A stretch of 17,986 nt of DNA from the NCBI GenBank assembly GCA_031426355.1, contig JANPLD010000075.1, forward strand, positions 1 to 17,986, in the 5' to 3' direction. A program made the translations under genes and the position numbers. Positions 6,626 to 14,525 of the stretch are shown one piece after another (position 1 is the stretch's first letter; the number at the start of each line of letters is the position of its first letter). Below the pieces are notes generated by a model. The model made no database searches, was not told the DNA's origin, and saw only the letters and a list, made by a program, of their open reading frames with translations. Origin of the DNA: JANPLD01 sp031426355 (GTDB lineage: Bacteria; Pseudomonadota; Alphaproteobacteria; Rickettsiales; UBA8987).

Positions 6626-9061
6626 ATGGTCAATCTACATTCAAACGGCTCAACTGTTAAGCAGCAAATTCTTAATATGCAGGCTCTAGGAAGCAGCAAT
6701 AATGAAATAAGCGCATTTATTTTTTCAAAACTAGCAGATTTGTCTATAAGAGACGGCATACAATCGCAATATGCAAATTATTATCCACTGGAAGAACAGT
6801 TAAAATTTGCAACTGCAATAGACACGCATAATGGCAATATATTAAAGCATGGCTTTAACCCCTCTCGCGTAGAAACCACAGGCGGAGCAAATCCTTTACA
6901 ATCAATAAGATTAATGGGAGAAAACCCTTTTGATATTCTCAGACAGATAAAATCCCGTTTCCAAAACAGTAAGATCGGGATGCTTTTAAGAGGCAGGCAG
7001 GCAGTTAATTATGGGCCAGTTCCTGTTGAGATACAAAGACAGATAGTAGATCATTTTATAGATAATGGCGTTACAGATTGCAGCGTGTTTGATATGCAAG
7101 ATATGTCGCAAAATTATATGCCTACAATGAAACATCTTCTCGCAAAAGCTGTAGAGCAAAAGAAGAAAGGTGTTAATTTTAAAGAGCAGATTTGTGTTGA
7201 GCTTTGCACATCAATAATCACTGAACCAGATGATGGCACGCCAAGAGTTTGGGGTAATGAATTTTACGCGAAATTAAATAAGGATATTTTATGGGAGTTA
7301 GTAAATTCAATTTCGGAAGAAGACAGGAAATATATAACTCCTGATATCTTATGTCTGAAAGATAAAGATTATGCCGGACTGGATAATTACAAAAGACTAT
7401 CTGATTTCCATAATGCGATCTATAATGCTATAACACCAGAATTTTGTCAGGAAATAGGATTAAACTTTATACCCGAAATGGTAATCCACTCGCATGGAGA
7501 TAAAGAAGGAATGATAGCGCGAGCATTTTGTAATTTAGAAAATATTAAATATGCTGATACTGCAGTCGGAGATCTGGCTGGAGGCAATTCACATACGAAT
7601 GTTAAAACTGCTTTCTTGGAAATTTGTGATCAGGTTGGGTTAGATTTGAATGCAATGAAAGATACAGAATGTTTTAAATCCATTGAGCATATTGAAGAAG
7701 TTATTACCCCATTCAATGAAATATCAAGGCCATCAAAAAGTAAAGCTCCCTCAGCAGAAAATGTACAAAAATTCCGTATGGCTGGCGGAGGCATAGCTGC
7801 AGCCGATGCAGCTATAAATACCAATCTTAAAAGTGGTATGGAGAAAGCTTCAAGAAATAAAATAATCAATGAATCTTTGGCTAAAATTAAGACACCTTTT
7901 AAATCAGATGAAGAACGTGAGGCTTTAAAATTAGCATTAGGAAAAGACTTGGAATTGGATTTTGATAAACTCAAAGAAAAAGTTTATGAATTGATACCTG
8001 TGGTTTGGAATTTAGCAGGGAGATTTAATACTGTAACACCAGGGGCTAAAATACTCGCGGATGCATGTATTATCCTAGCAGTAAATGCAAGAACCATAGA
8101 GGATGGTAAAGTTGTTAATGCTATTGAGCATATTAAAAATGGAAATCTTGGCTTTATAACCAAGCATTTAACTAAAGACATAAGAAATGTAATTACGGAA
8201 AGGCTTGGTGAGAATAGAGGTATTGAAATTCTTGGCGCGCAAGATTTTAGAAATGCCTGTTTGGTTCAGAATTTCTTAGACAATAGTGACTTGCCAAATG
8301 ATAAAAAATTAGAATTTATTAATATTGCTACCAACAGAAATTATGGCAAGCTCGAAAATATATCTGCAACGGATATTTCACCTGATATTGAGCAATTTCA
8401 TAAAAATATTGGCTTATTATCCGGTAATTATTTTAATGAACTAAAAACTTCTTTTTCTGATATTAGAAAAACAAAAGATAAAGATTTGTATATTGAAGGT
8501 ATAGCTAATTTCAAAGCATTGGCAGATTCAACAAAAATCAATATTTTGGCTTCTGCATTAGATTTAAGTGTTGCCGATTTAAAAGATGCAGACGGAAAGA
8601 AAATTGAAGATTTTTCAAAGTTTCAAAAAAAATTCTCTGACAGATCGGAAGAAATATTCGATAAGAGAAGTATAATTCAGGAAGCTGTAAATAACAGATA
8701 TTCAAAACAATTATTAGACATAAATGATTGCTTTAGGATCGGAATGAAAGATGAAACTAAGGAAGAATATTTGGCTAGAATTCAATATAGCAAACACTTC
8801 GAAGCTTTAAACCCTATAGCAGAAAAAGCTAGCATTCCATCAAAAGATTTCCATGTATTGCTTTTAATGTGCGATAGCCCTGATAATCTGACAAATTTAA
8901 AAAATATGCTTTTTTACAAAGCAGAGCAAACAGTTCCTAAAGGTTCGTTTATTACTGAAACTAAAAAATGGGTAAAAAATAACTTACAAAAATTGTTAGG
9001 GCATAATCTTGATCTAGCTAAGCCAACAAAAACTATATCTGCTATAGGAAGCAATAGCTGA
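6626..9061 (+). CDS. Divergent pyruvate carboxylase/OadA-type carboxyltransferase-like protein
   Basis: An 811-residue protein not resembling any named gene overall. Its first ~490 residues follow the carboxyltransferase (DRE-TIM) domain of pyruvate carboxylase and oxaloacetate decarboxylase alpha, motif by motif. IRDGIQS (41-47) stands for RDxHQS; VETTGGA (82-88) for EVWGGA; MLLRGRQAVNY (119-129) for the LLRG-Tyr segment; VFDMQD (154-159) for the FD-x-LND segment. CLKDKDYAGL (243-252) stands for CIKDMAG, IHSHGD (287-292) for LHTHDT, and DTAVGDLAGGNS (311-322) for DTAIxxxxGGTS. FRMAGGG (383-389) and VTPGAKILADA (470-480) match the conserved post-barrel domain. The four expected metal ligands (Asp43, Lys245, His288, His290) are kept, but the usual catalytic Thr is Asn321 and the HQS His is Ile45. 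Residues ~500-811 are unrecognised, and no biotin-attachment MKM motif exists. The start ATG lacks a clear ribosome site. The comparison is from memory, without alignment. Confidence 0.7.
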   Translation: MVNLHSNGSTVKQQILNMQALGSSNNEISAFIFSKLADLSIRDGIQSQYANYYPLEEQLKFATAIDTHNGNILKHGFNPSRVETTGGANPLQSIRLMGENPFDILRQIKSRFQNSKIGMLLRGRQAVNYGPVPVEIQRQIVDHFIDNGVTDCSVFDMQDMSQNYMPTMKHLLAKAVEQKKKGVNFKEQICVELCTSIITEPDDGTPRVWGNEFYAKLNKDILWELVNSISEEDRKYITPDILCLKDKDYAGLDNYKRLSDFHNAIYNAITPEFCQEIGLNFIPEMVIHSHGDKEGMIARAFCNLENIKYADTAVGDLAGGNSHTNVKTAFLEICDQVGLDLNAMKDTECFKSIEHIEEVITPFNEISRPSKSKAPSAENVQKFRMAGGGIAAADAAINTNLKSGMEKASRNKIINESLAKIKTPFKSDEEREALKLALGKDLELDFDKLKEKVYELIPVVWNLAGRFNTVTPGAKILADACIILAVNARTIEDGKVVNAIEHIKNGNLGFITKHLTKDIRNVITERLGENRGIEILGAQDFRNACLVQNFLDNSDLPNDKKLEFINIATNRNYGKLENISATDISPDIEQFHKNIGLLSGNYFNELKTSFSDIRKTKDKDLYIEGIANFKALADSTKINILASALDLSVADLKDADGKKIEDFSKFQKKFSDRSEEIFDKRSIIQEAVNNRYSKQLLDINDCFRIGMKDETKEEYLARIQYSKHFEALNPIAEKASIPSKDFHVLLLMCDSPDNLTNLKNMLFYKAEQTVPKGSFITETKKWVKNNLQKLLGHNLDLAKPTKTISAIGSNS

Positions 9062-9248
9062 TAATACATTTATCAAATTACCGAAAAAAACTGTGTCTGC
9101 AATTAAAGACATTTTAAAATCTGCTGGTTTGATCCAAGAACAGAAAGAAAGGCCAAAACATGATTTTAGCCAGAATGGAAATGTAGAAAATGCTTTTACA
9201 AAACCTGTCAGAGCAAAGAGTGTTAATTCTTTTGCAGGCGGGCTCTAA
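9048..9248 (+). pseudogene. Out-of-frame 3' continuation of the carboxyltransferase-like gene
   Basis: Right at the end of the 811-residue frame, the +1 frame opens (after a TAG at 9045-9047) and runs 66 codons to TAA at 9246-9248. It has no start codon of its own at the beginning. Its product looks like real protein: EAIADNTFIKLPKKTVSAIK, then a charged linker, then AKSVNSFAGGL. LPKKTVSAI echoes KPTKTISAI at residues 799-807 of the main frame. The simplest reading is a one-base insertion (or two-base deletion) within 9048-9061 that shortened the protein from about 877 residues. It overlaps the stop of the convergent tldD gene by 4 bp. A sequencing error or a programmed shift cannot be excluded. 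Confidence 0.6.
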
Positions 9249-10678
9249 CCAACCTCAGTCCCGCCAACAGTCAGGCCTGTGATCAGCATTGATGGCTGAC
9301 CTACACCTACCGGAACGCCTTGGCCGTCTTTTCCGCAAGTGCCGATACCGTCATCAAGCGCCATATCATTGGCGAGGCCTTTAACGCGCTTAAGGCAGTC
9401 AGGTCCGTTACCGATTAATGTTGCGCCTTTTACTGGTGAGGTAATTTTTCCGTTCTCGATCTTATAAGCTTCATTGGCGCTGAATACGAATTTCCCTGAA
9501 GTAATATCAACCTGTCCACCACCAAAGCTTACAGCATATATTCCGTTCTTAACCTGCTTGATAAGTTCTTCGCGGGTTTGGGTTCCATTCATCATATAAG
9601 TGTTGGTCATGCGAGGTAACACAGAATGTTCATAGCTTTCGCGCCTACCATTGCCCGTAGGTTTAACACCCATAAGTCGGGCATTTAACCTGTCCTGCAT
9701 ATATCCGACAAGAATACCATCTTCAATTAACACGGTGCGGTTCGTAGGTGTTCCTTCATCATCAACGGTAAGTGAGCCGCGGAGGTCATCAATAGTGCCA
9801 TCATCAACAACTGTAACACCTTTTGCAGCAACTTGTTGCCCCATTAACCCTGCAAATGCAGAGGTTTTCTTACGGTTAAAATCTCCTTCCAATCCATGTC
9901 CGATAGCTTCATGTAGTAGGATCCCCGGCCAGCCGCTACCAAGCACAACATCCATCTCGCCAGCCGGAGTTGCAACTGCTTCAACATTCATCTTTGCTTC
10001 ATGAAGCGCCTTGTCACCAGCTTGCTGCAATCGCGCTTCATTTATGAATTCAGAATACATCCTTCTGCCACCCATACCATAATGGCCGCGCTCACGTTTG
10101 CCATCTTTCTCATATATAAGTGAAATATTTATGCGAACTAACGGTCGTATATCAGAGACGCTCGAGCCATCTGCACGAATGATATGAACAACCTGCCATT
10201 CCGCCGCCATTGAAGTGGTTACTTGCTTAACATTAGAATCCTTTTTGCGAAGATACTCATCAAGCTTTCGGAGCGCATCAATTTTTTTAGCGAACTCAAA
10301 TTCTTCCAGTGGATTTTTAGGGGTATAAAGTATTTTAGAAACACCCTTTGGATTAACATCCTGCTTATATGAATTGGCAGAATTACCAACTGCTTTGATG
10401 ACTTTAGCAGCATTTTTAATAGAATCTGAAGTTAATATTGATGAATGCGCATATCCTGTGGTTTCGCCAAGAACGCCCCGTAGACCAAACCCTTGGGTAG
10501 TATCAGAGCTAGCAGATTTAACCGTACCTTCATCAAAAACAATGCTTTCACTAACTGAATACTCCATGAATAATTCCCCGTCATCCATAGGTAAAAGCGC
10601 ATCAGAAACTATGGTTTTTACTAATTCCTCACTAAGTTCATACGTGTTAAAAAAGATATTTTTTGCAGTTTGGGACAT
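9245..10678 (-). CDS. tldD: Metalloprotease TldD
   Basis: TldD, normally with TldE/PmbA, forms a zinc protease that degrades unfolded peptides and matures peptide products such as microcin B17; it acts in the cytoplasm. The 477-residue length is typical. The zinc motif is HEAIGH (residues 256-261) in GSGWPGILLHEAIGHGLEGD. The following FNRKKTSAFAGLMGQQVA and the GT-TNRTVLIEDGILVGYMQDR block are characteristic. The C-terminal SFGGGQVDITSGKFVFSANEAY carries the conserved substrate-strand and third ligand region, and the protein ends GLTVGGTEVG as full-length TldD proteins do. No Shine-Dalgarno is visible. It sits 14 bp downstream of the orphan 440-residue gene on the same strand, so both are probably one transcript. 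pmbA is not in the window. tldD close to coxB is a common alphaproteobacterial arrangement. Confidence 0.96.
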   Translation of the reverse strand: MSQTAKNIFFNTYELSEELVKTIVSDALLPMDDGELFMEYSVSESIVFDEGTVKSASSDTTQGFGLRGVLGETTGYAHSSILTSDSIKNAAKVIKAVGNSANSYKQDVNPKGVSKILYTPKNPLEEFEFAKKIDALRKLDEYLRKKDSNVKQVTTSMAAEWQVVHIIRADGSSVSDIRPLVRINISLIYEKDGKRERGHYGMGGRRMYSEFINEARLQQAGDKALHEAKMNVEAVATPAGEMDVVLGSGWPGILLHEAIGHGLEGDFNRKKTSAFAGLMGQQVAAKGVTVVDDGTIDDLRGSLTVDDEGTPTNRTVLIEDGILVGYMQDRLNARLMGVKPTGNGRRESYEHSVLPRMTNTYMMNGTQTREELIKQVKNGIYAVSFGGGQVDITSGKFVFSANEAYKIENGKITSPVKGATLIGNGPDCLKRVKGLANDMALDDGIGTCGKDGQGVPVGVGQPSMLITGLTVGGTEVG

Positions 10679-10692
10679 TTGATTTTTTTAAT

Positions 10693-12015
10693 TTAATTTA
10701 AATTTGATCTTGAAAACATTAAATTCATTTTTTGTGGCAAAACTTCTTTTGCGTTATTTTTTGCTCTTGCAAAAACAGAAGTTAATTCATCCACGTGATA
10801 AACTTTTCCTTTTCCAGAAGGGCTGATAAAGTGAAAGCCCAATTCTGAATTATCCTTTTTTACTACAAGATGATATATTTTATCTTTTTCTTCAGATTTA
10901 ACAAGCTCAACAGGATCATCGTGTTTGTAATTAAATTGATATTCATTTTTAACTATTACATTCAGAAAAAATTCCTCTAATTTAGTTAAATCTATCTTGG
11001 TATTATTGGTAATTTTATTGAATCCACTTTCTATTTTGTCAGCTTCAAAACGCTTACCTCTTAATTCACTACAAAATTTGTCAGTTTTTTTACATATTTT
11101 GTATATTTTAGATCCTTCAACAGGGTTAATATGTCTTGCAAATTCATTTATTAATAATTGCGATTGATCATAAGCTCTGGAAAGTACAGTGTAATACCTT
11201 GAGTATAAATCAGGGTTATTCTCAATATGTTGTACATATCTTGCAAAAACATCTTCAATTTCTTCACCTGGATTCGCAGTAAAAGAATCACCCGGAATTA
11301 AATCCTTTAGTTTCTTTTTAAATTCTTGAGTATAAATATTTGTGGCTAGAATTAATTCATCAACGTTAAAGTTGGAACCATTTGCAAAAACCGCATGTTC
11401 TGTATCTTTAAAGTATCTCATATATGTCTTTGGGGGCCTTTTTTCAAAAATATCCTTACTCTTTTGAACTCCTGTATCAAATGTTTTCATAAGATGTTTT
11501 TGCAAACCATAACTATTATCAAAAGATAAATTAATATCCTCTCCCACGCTTATGCTAAATTTTAAATCTGGTGTTATTTTCTCTAGCACTGAATTAAAAT
11601 AAGTTACAAAACCTGATATGGTTTTATCATTTTCTAGCGCTGATATTTCCTGATTCAACACTCTTTTACTATTGGAAGTTGCTTTAAAATTAATTTGTGG
11701 ATCTGAAAGAATTTCTCCTTTTTCTATAGTTTTTTTAGCAAAATATATTCGAAGTTCATCCGCAGAAATTGCCAATATTTCGAAAACATCAAAAGAATAT
11801 TTGTTATCAAGCTTTTTATCTTTACCTAAATTTCCTATCTCATTTTTCAATCCGATAACCACAAGGGAAAAATCACGGTTTATAAATCCTCCTGCATCTA
11901 TCTCCAAATCAAATTCAAAAGATTTTTCTCCAAAGATAGAATAGAAGGAGTCTGCGATGTAAAACATCTCTTTGTAAGATAAAACCTCACTATAATATCT
12001 CTTGTTATCGGCCAT
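10693..12015 (-). CDS. Hypothetical 440-residue protein upstream of tldD
   Basis: I do not recognise this protein. It has no signal peptide and no membrane span, is rich in Lys, Asp/Glu, Phe and Asn, and looks soluble and mixed alpha/beta. The N-terminal ~170 residues contain alternating hydrophobic strands (FEFDLEIDAGGFINRDFSLVV). A helical middle part (about 225-330) follows, including ARYVQHIENNPDLYSRYYTVL. The C-terminal part has strand-like KIYHLVVKKDNSELGFHF with a GKGK turn. No catalytic motif, zinc cluster or nucleotide-binding loop is evident. The start ATG has no ribosome site; the coding strand is strongly AT-biased. It is divergent from coxB across 117 bp and 14 bp upstream of tldD, so it is probably co-transcribed with it. 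It might be a TldD substrate, a partner or an unrelated insertion. That is speculation. Confidence 0.75.
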   Translation of the reverse strand: MADNKRYYSEVLSYKEMFYIADSFYSIFGEKSFEFDLEIDAGGFINRDFSLVVIGLKNEIGNLGKDKKLDNKYSFDVFEILAISADELRIYFAKKTIEKGEILSDPQINFKATSNSKRVLNQEISALENDKTISGFVTYFNSVLEKITPDLKFSISVGEDINLSFDNSYGLQKHLMKTFDTGVQKSKDIFEKRPPKTYMRYFKDTEHAVFANGSNFNVDELILATNIYTQEFKKKLKDLIPGDSFTANPGEEIEDVFARYVQHIENNPDLYSRYYTVLSRAYDQSQLLINEFARHINPVEGSKIYKICKKTDKFCSELRGKRFEADKIESGFNKITNNTKIDLTKLEEFFLNVIVKNEYQFNYKHDDPVELVKSEEKDKIYHLVVKKDNSELGFHFISPSGKGKVYHVDELTSVFARAKNNAKEVLPQKMNLMFSRSNLN

Positions 12016-12080
12016 AAAGTGTTAAAAATATACTTGTTATCATATTGAGTGGTACTTAAACGTAATAACTAATTAAACTC

Positions 12081-12125
12081 TTGAAATATCTATTACTTGT
12101 TATATTAAACCATTAAATTTATAAA
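12081..12125 (+). promoter_or_regulatory. Candidate coxB promoters
   Basis: Two overlapping sigma-70-like arrangements lie before coxB. TTGAAA (12081-12086) with TATTAA (12103-12108) has a 16-bp spacer. TTGTTA (12097-12102) with TATAAA (12120-12125) has a 17-bp spacer. The second would start transcription almost at the coxB ATG, giving a nearly leaderless message, which fits the absence of a Shine-Dalgarno. AT-rich background lowers the weight of both. Confidence 0.28.
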
Positions 12126-12132
12126 ATAACCT

Positions 12133-13056
12133 ATGAAAAGTATAATTCTATCAATTTTAGCAATATTTCTGCCATTTATAGCATCGGCGGAATCTGTTTT
12201 TGATAATTTTAAGATCGGTGAGCCGGGAAATGGCAAGGCAAATCCTTGGCAGATCAATTTCCAGCAGGCTGCTTCCCCGGTAATGGCAAGGCTTGAACAC
12301 CTTCACAGTGGATTATTATGGATGTGCCTTGCAATATGCCTTTTAGTATTAGGATTGCTTGCTTGGATAGCCATTAGATATAACAGTAAAGCTAACCCGG
12401 TTCCTTCAAAAACAACGCATAATACTCTTATAGAGATAATCTGGACGGCAATTCCGGTAATGATACTTGTCGCGATCGTTATCCCTTCGTGGAGGGCGAT
12501 AAATTATATGGAGAAAGCCGAGAAGCCTGAGATGACACTTAAGGCGATCGGATTCCAGTGGTATTGGGGCTATGAATATATGGATGGTATTGGTGAAGGC
12601 ATTAAGTTTGAAAGCTACATGAAGCTTGAAAATCCTCCTAAAGGTCAGGAAAATCTTCAACTTCTTGAAGGTGAACCAAGGCTTCTTTCAGCTGATAAGA
12701 ATCTGGTTTTACCTGTTAATACCAATATCAGGATATTAACTACGGCAGCAGATGTTATCCATGCGTTCGCAGTGCCTGCCTTTGGTGTTAAGAAGGATGC
12801 TGTTCCGGGAAGGATAAACGAAACTTGGGTCACAATAAATAAGCCCGGCATGTATTATGGACAATGTTCTGAACTTTGTGGCTCAAAGCACGCATTTATG
12901 CCTATAGCAGTTGAAGCCGTTTCCAAAAGAAAATACCGGAAATGGGTCAACGATAAAAAGGAAGAACTTGGCATAACTGAACCTGAAGAAGAAACTAACG
13001 AAGTATCCGCTAATAAAGCTGATGCCAAAGCAGTTAAACCTGCGGATAAAAAATAG
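12133..13056 (+). CDS. coxB: Cytochrome c oxidase subunit II CoxB
   Basis: Subunit II of aa3-type cytochrome oxidase receives electrons from cytochrome c through its CuA centre on the periplasmic side. The signal peptide is residues 1-19, with a likely cut after ASA. Two membrane helices lie at about 61-82 and 102-121. The FQWYWGYEY aromatic patch (141-149) relays electrons. The CuA ligands are complete: His210 (DVIHAF), Cys245, Glu247, Cys249, His253 and Met256 in YGQCSELCGSKHAFMPIAV. No cytochrome c domain is fused. The C-terminal tail from about 281 is low-complexity, acidic then Ala/Lys-rich (EPEEETNE to VKPADKK), and extends past the usual end. The 307-residue length is otherwise normal. 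Unusually, coxA does not follow: the next 332 bp are non-coding and the next gene is on the other strand. Confidence 0.96.
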   Translation: MKSIILSILAIFLPFIASAESVFDNFKIGEPGNGKANPWQINFQQAASPVMARLEHLHSGLLWMCLAICLLVLGLLAWIAIRYNSKANPVPSKTTHNTLIEIIWTAIPVMILVAIVIPSWRAINYMEKAEKPEMTLKAIGFQWYWGYEYMDGIGEGIKFESYMKLENPPKGQENLQLLEGEPRLLSADKNLVLPVNTNIRILTTAADVIHAFAVPAFGVKKDAVPGRINETWVTINKPGMYYGQCSELCGSKHAFMPIAVEAVSKRKYRKWVNDKKEELGITEPEEETNEVSANKADAKAVKPADKK

Positions 13057-13388
13057 ATTCTTTAGTTTTTATTTAAATTATTCTAGTTTCTTAATTATAA
13101 ATTTAAGTGCGCGCACTTGCTTATTTTGAATCGCGGATAAGCCACCAATAAACCTCTGCAATATATTTTAGCTTTTTAAGTAAAAGGAAACACCACGTAA
13201 ACTTTTACCTATATTTTCTATCACAGAAATCTATTTCTAAGGTTTTTATTGAAGAAATAACTGATCAGGTAATTTCTTATGACTAGTTAACCTAAGGGCA
13301 ATACCCAAACTATAGTCATTCTGAAAGCTCTTATAGTATTTAGCATAAATACGAAAATTCAGGTGCGGAAGTACCTAATAAAAAAATT
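13057..13388. other. 332-bp non-coding stretch between convergent coxB and murG
   Basis: No plausible gene or tRNA is seen on either strand. The stretch holds several small inverted repeats: AAGTGCGCGCACTT (13105-13118); an alternating series AGAAAT/ATTTCT/AGAAAT/ATTTCT (13225, 13233, 13253, 13272); GTATTTA-GCA-TAAATAC (13336-13352); and a GGAA-loop hairpin at 13361-13376. It lies where two transcripts meet, so some of these may end transcription. None is followed by a strong T-run in the right direction. Decayed remains of a former gene are possible but not demonstrable. Confidence 0.5.
13105..13118. repeat. GC-rich 14-bp perfect palindrome after coxB
   Basis: AAGTGCGCGCACTT has no spacer, so it would not form a good RNA hairpin. 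It stands out as a GC island in AT-rich sequence 48 bp after the coxB stop. A dimeric protein site is possible; no known regulator is recognised. Confidence 0.4.
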
Positions 13389-14525
13389 TTAAGATAAATA
13401 GGTAAGATTATCACCCTGAAGCAGATCCCTGACCAGATCGGCTAGTTTCTTATCGGCATCAATTATACCGGATGCGTGGGCATTCTTGGCATAATCAAGT
13501 AAAAGGGTAGGGGCGCGGAAAAAGTTCTCCAGCTTAAATGCAAGGTTTTCAGGTGTAAAGGAATCCTGAACCATAACTATGCCTGCGCCAAGCTCTTCAA
13601 AAGCTGTGGCATTATAATATTGGTGGTTATCTTTTGATGTTGGTAGTGGCACCATTATAGTTGGCCTGCCAGCTCCCGCGGCTTCCGAAAGTGAGGAAGC
13701 ACCGCTCCGGCATATTACCAGATGCGCTGAAGCCAAGCGGTTAGGCATATCGGAAAAGAATGCTGAAAGCTCTGCATCAACATCAAGTTCAGTGTACATT
13801 CTTTTAACAACTTCAAAATCATTCTGGCGGCATTGCTGGTCAATTCTTACTCTTCTGCGGAATTCAATAGGCAGCAATTTTATCGATTGCGGAATTATCT
13901 TGGAGAATATCTTTGCACCCTGCGAGCCACCCGTAATAAGAATATGTAATTTTGAATGATCGGTAAAATCAGGATATGGCAACATTTTAAGCGCCTGTAT
14001 CTCAGGTCTGATAGGATTACCGGTATGGTATATCTTGTTTTTGTATTTATTAGGGATGCCGGATGTATTCTGGTATGAAACCGCAATAGCAGAAGTTTTC
14101 TCACACAGTTTTTTATTAGCCCTGCCAATTATTGAGTTCTGCTCATGTATGGCATTTTTGATTCCTAATAATTGAGCCGCCATCATGGTCGGAAAAGATG
14201 GATAGCCACCAAAACCCACTACACATTTTATATTATATTTTTTGAGCAGGTATAATGCCTTCAGGAAACTTATTCCTAATTGAAGCGCACCTTTTATCTT
14301 ACCAAAGATATTCGAAGAAAAATGGCTGAGAGGAAGTATCTCATTTTCCAGATTATATTTCTGCACGCCGTATGAAAGATATCTCTTATCAGTAAACAGG
14401 ATTGGTCTGTATCCGCGCTTCTCAAGTTCCCTTGCCAGTGCAACTGCCGGGAATATATGTCCGCCAGTTCCGCCAGCGGCAAGTGCTATTATAGGTTTTT
14501 CTTTATCGCTCATATTACTCACCAT
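13389..14525 (-). CDS. murG: UDP-GlcNAc:lipid I N-acetylglucosaminyltransferase MurG
   Basis: MurG converts lipid I to lipid II at the cytoplasmic face of the membrane, the last intracellular step of peptidoglycan precursor synthesis. With the start at 14525 it has 378 residues. The first glycine loop GGTGGH (18-23) and GFGGYPS (104-110) form the N-domain site. HEQNS (127-131) and TGNPIR (168-173) are conserved; GGSQG (199-203), SGASSLSEAA (274-283) and KDNHQYYNA (298-306) form the UDP-GlcNAc site. I chose 14525 because AAGGAA (14536-14531) lies 5 nt before it. This start overlaps the ftsW end by 11 bp. A shorter start at 14513 (374 residues) immediately after the ftsW stop is a close alternative; the longer frame reaches 14546. 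It is the second gene of an ftsW-murG unit, but murC does not follow. Confidence 0.95.
   Translation of the reverse strand: MVSNMSDKEKPIIALAAGGTGGHIFPAVALARELEKRGYRPILFTDKRYLSYGVQKYNLENEILPLSHFSSNIFGKIKGALQLGISFLKALYLLKKYNIKCVVGFGGYPSFPTMMAAQLLGIKNAIHEQNSIIGRANKKLCEKTSAIAVSYQNTSGIPNKYKNKIYHTGNPIRPEIQALKMLPYPDFTDHSKLHILITGGSQGAKIFSKIIPQSIKLLPIEFRRRVRIDQQCRQNDFEVVKRMYTELDVDAELSAFFSDMPNRLASAHLVICRSGASSLSEAAGAGRPTIMVPLPTSKDNHQYYNATAFEELGAGIVMVQDSFTPENLAFKLENFFRAPTLLLDYAKNAHASGIIDADKKLADLVRDLLQGDNLTYLS

Noticed and set aside
9048..9061. Programmed +1 frameshift as the explanation of the tail
   Set aside because: No known slippery heptamer or CTT-TGA-type site is present; AGC before TGA would not re-pair well in the +1 frame. 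An indel is simpler, so this is not claimed.
9059..9061. TGA read through as a sense codon
   Set aside because: Read-through would stay in the same frame, whereas the coding-like tail is in the +1 frame; TGA also ends sdhC and the first kinase normally.
9651..10004. Open frame of 117 codons antisense to tldD
   Set aside because: It covers the zinc-motif region of tldD on the other strand; its composition is that of a shadow frame with no family resemblance.
13361..13376. Terminator of murG or coxB at the GGAA-loop hairpin
   Set aside because: The stem is only six pairs with one G-T wobble, and it is not followed by a T-run in either transcript's direction.
13057..13388. Hidden small gene or RNA gene after coxB
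   Set aside because: No frame of useful length with a start, no tRNA cloverleaf and no conserved RNA motif could be found on either strand.
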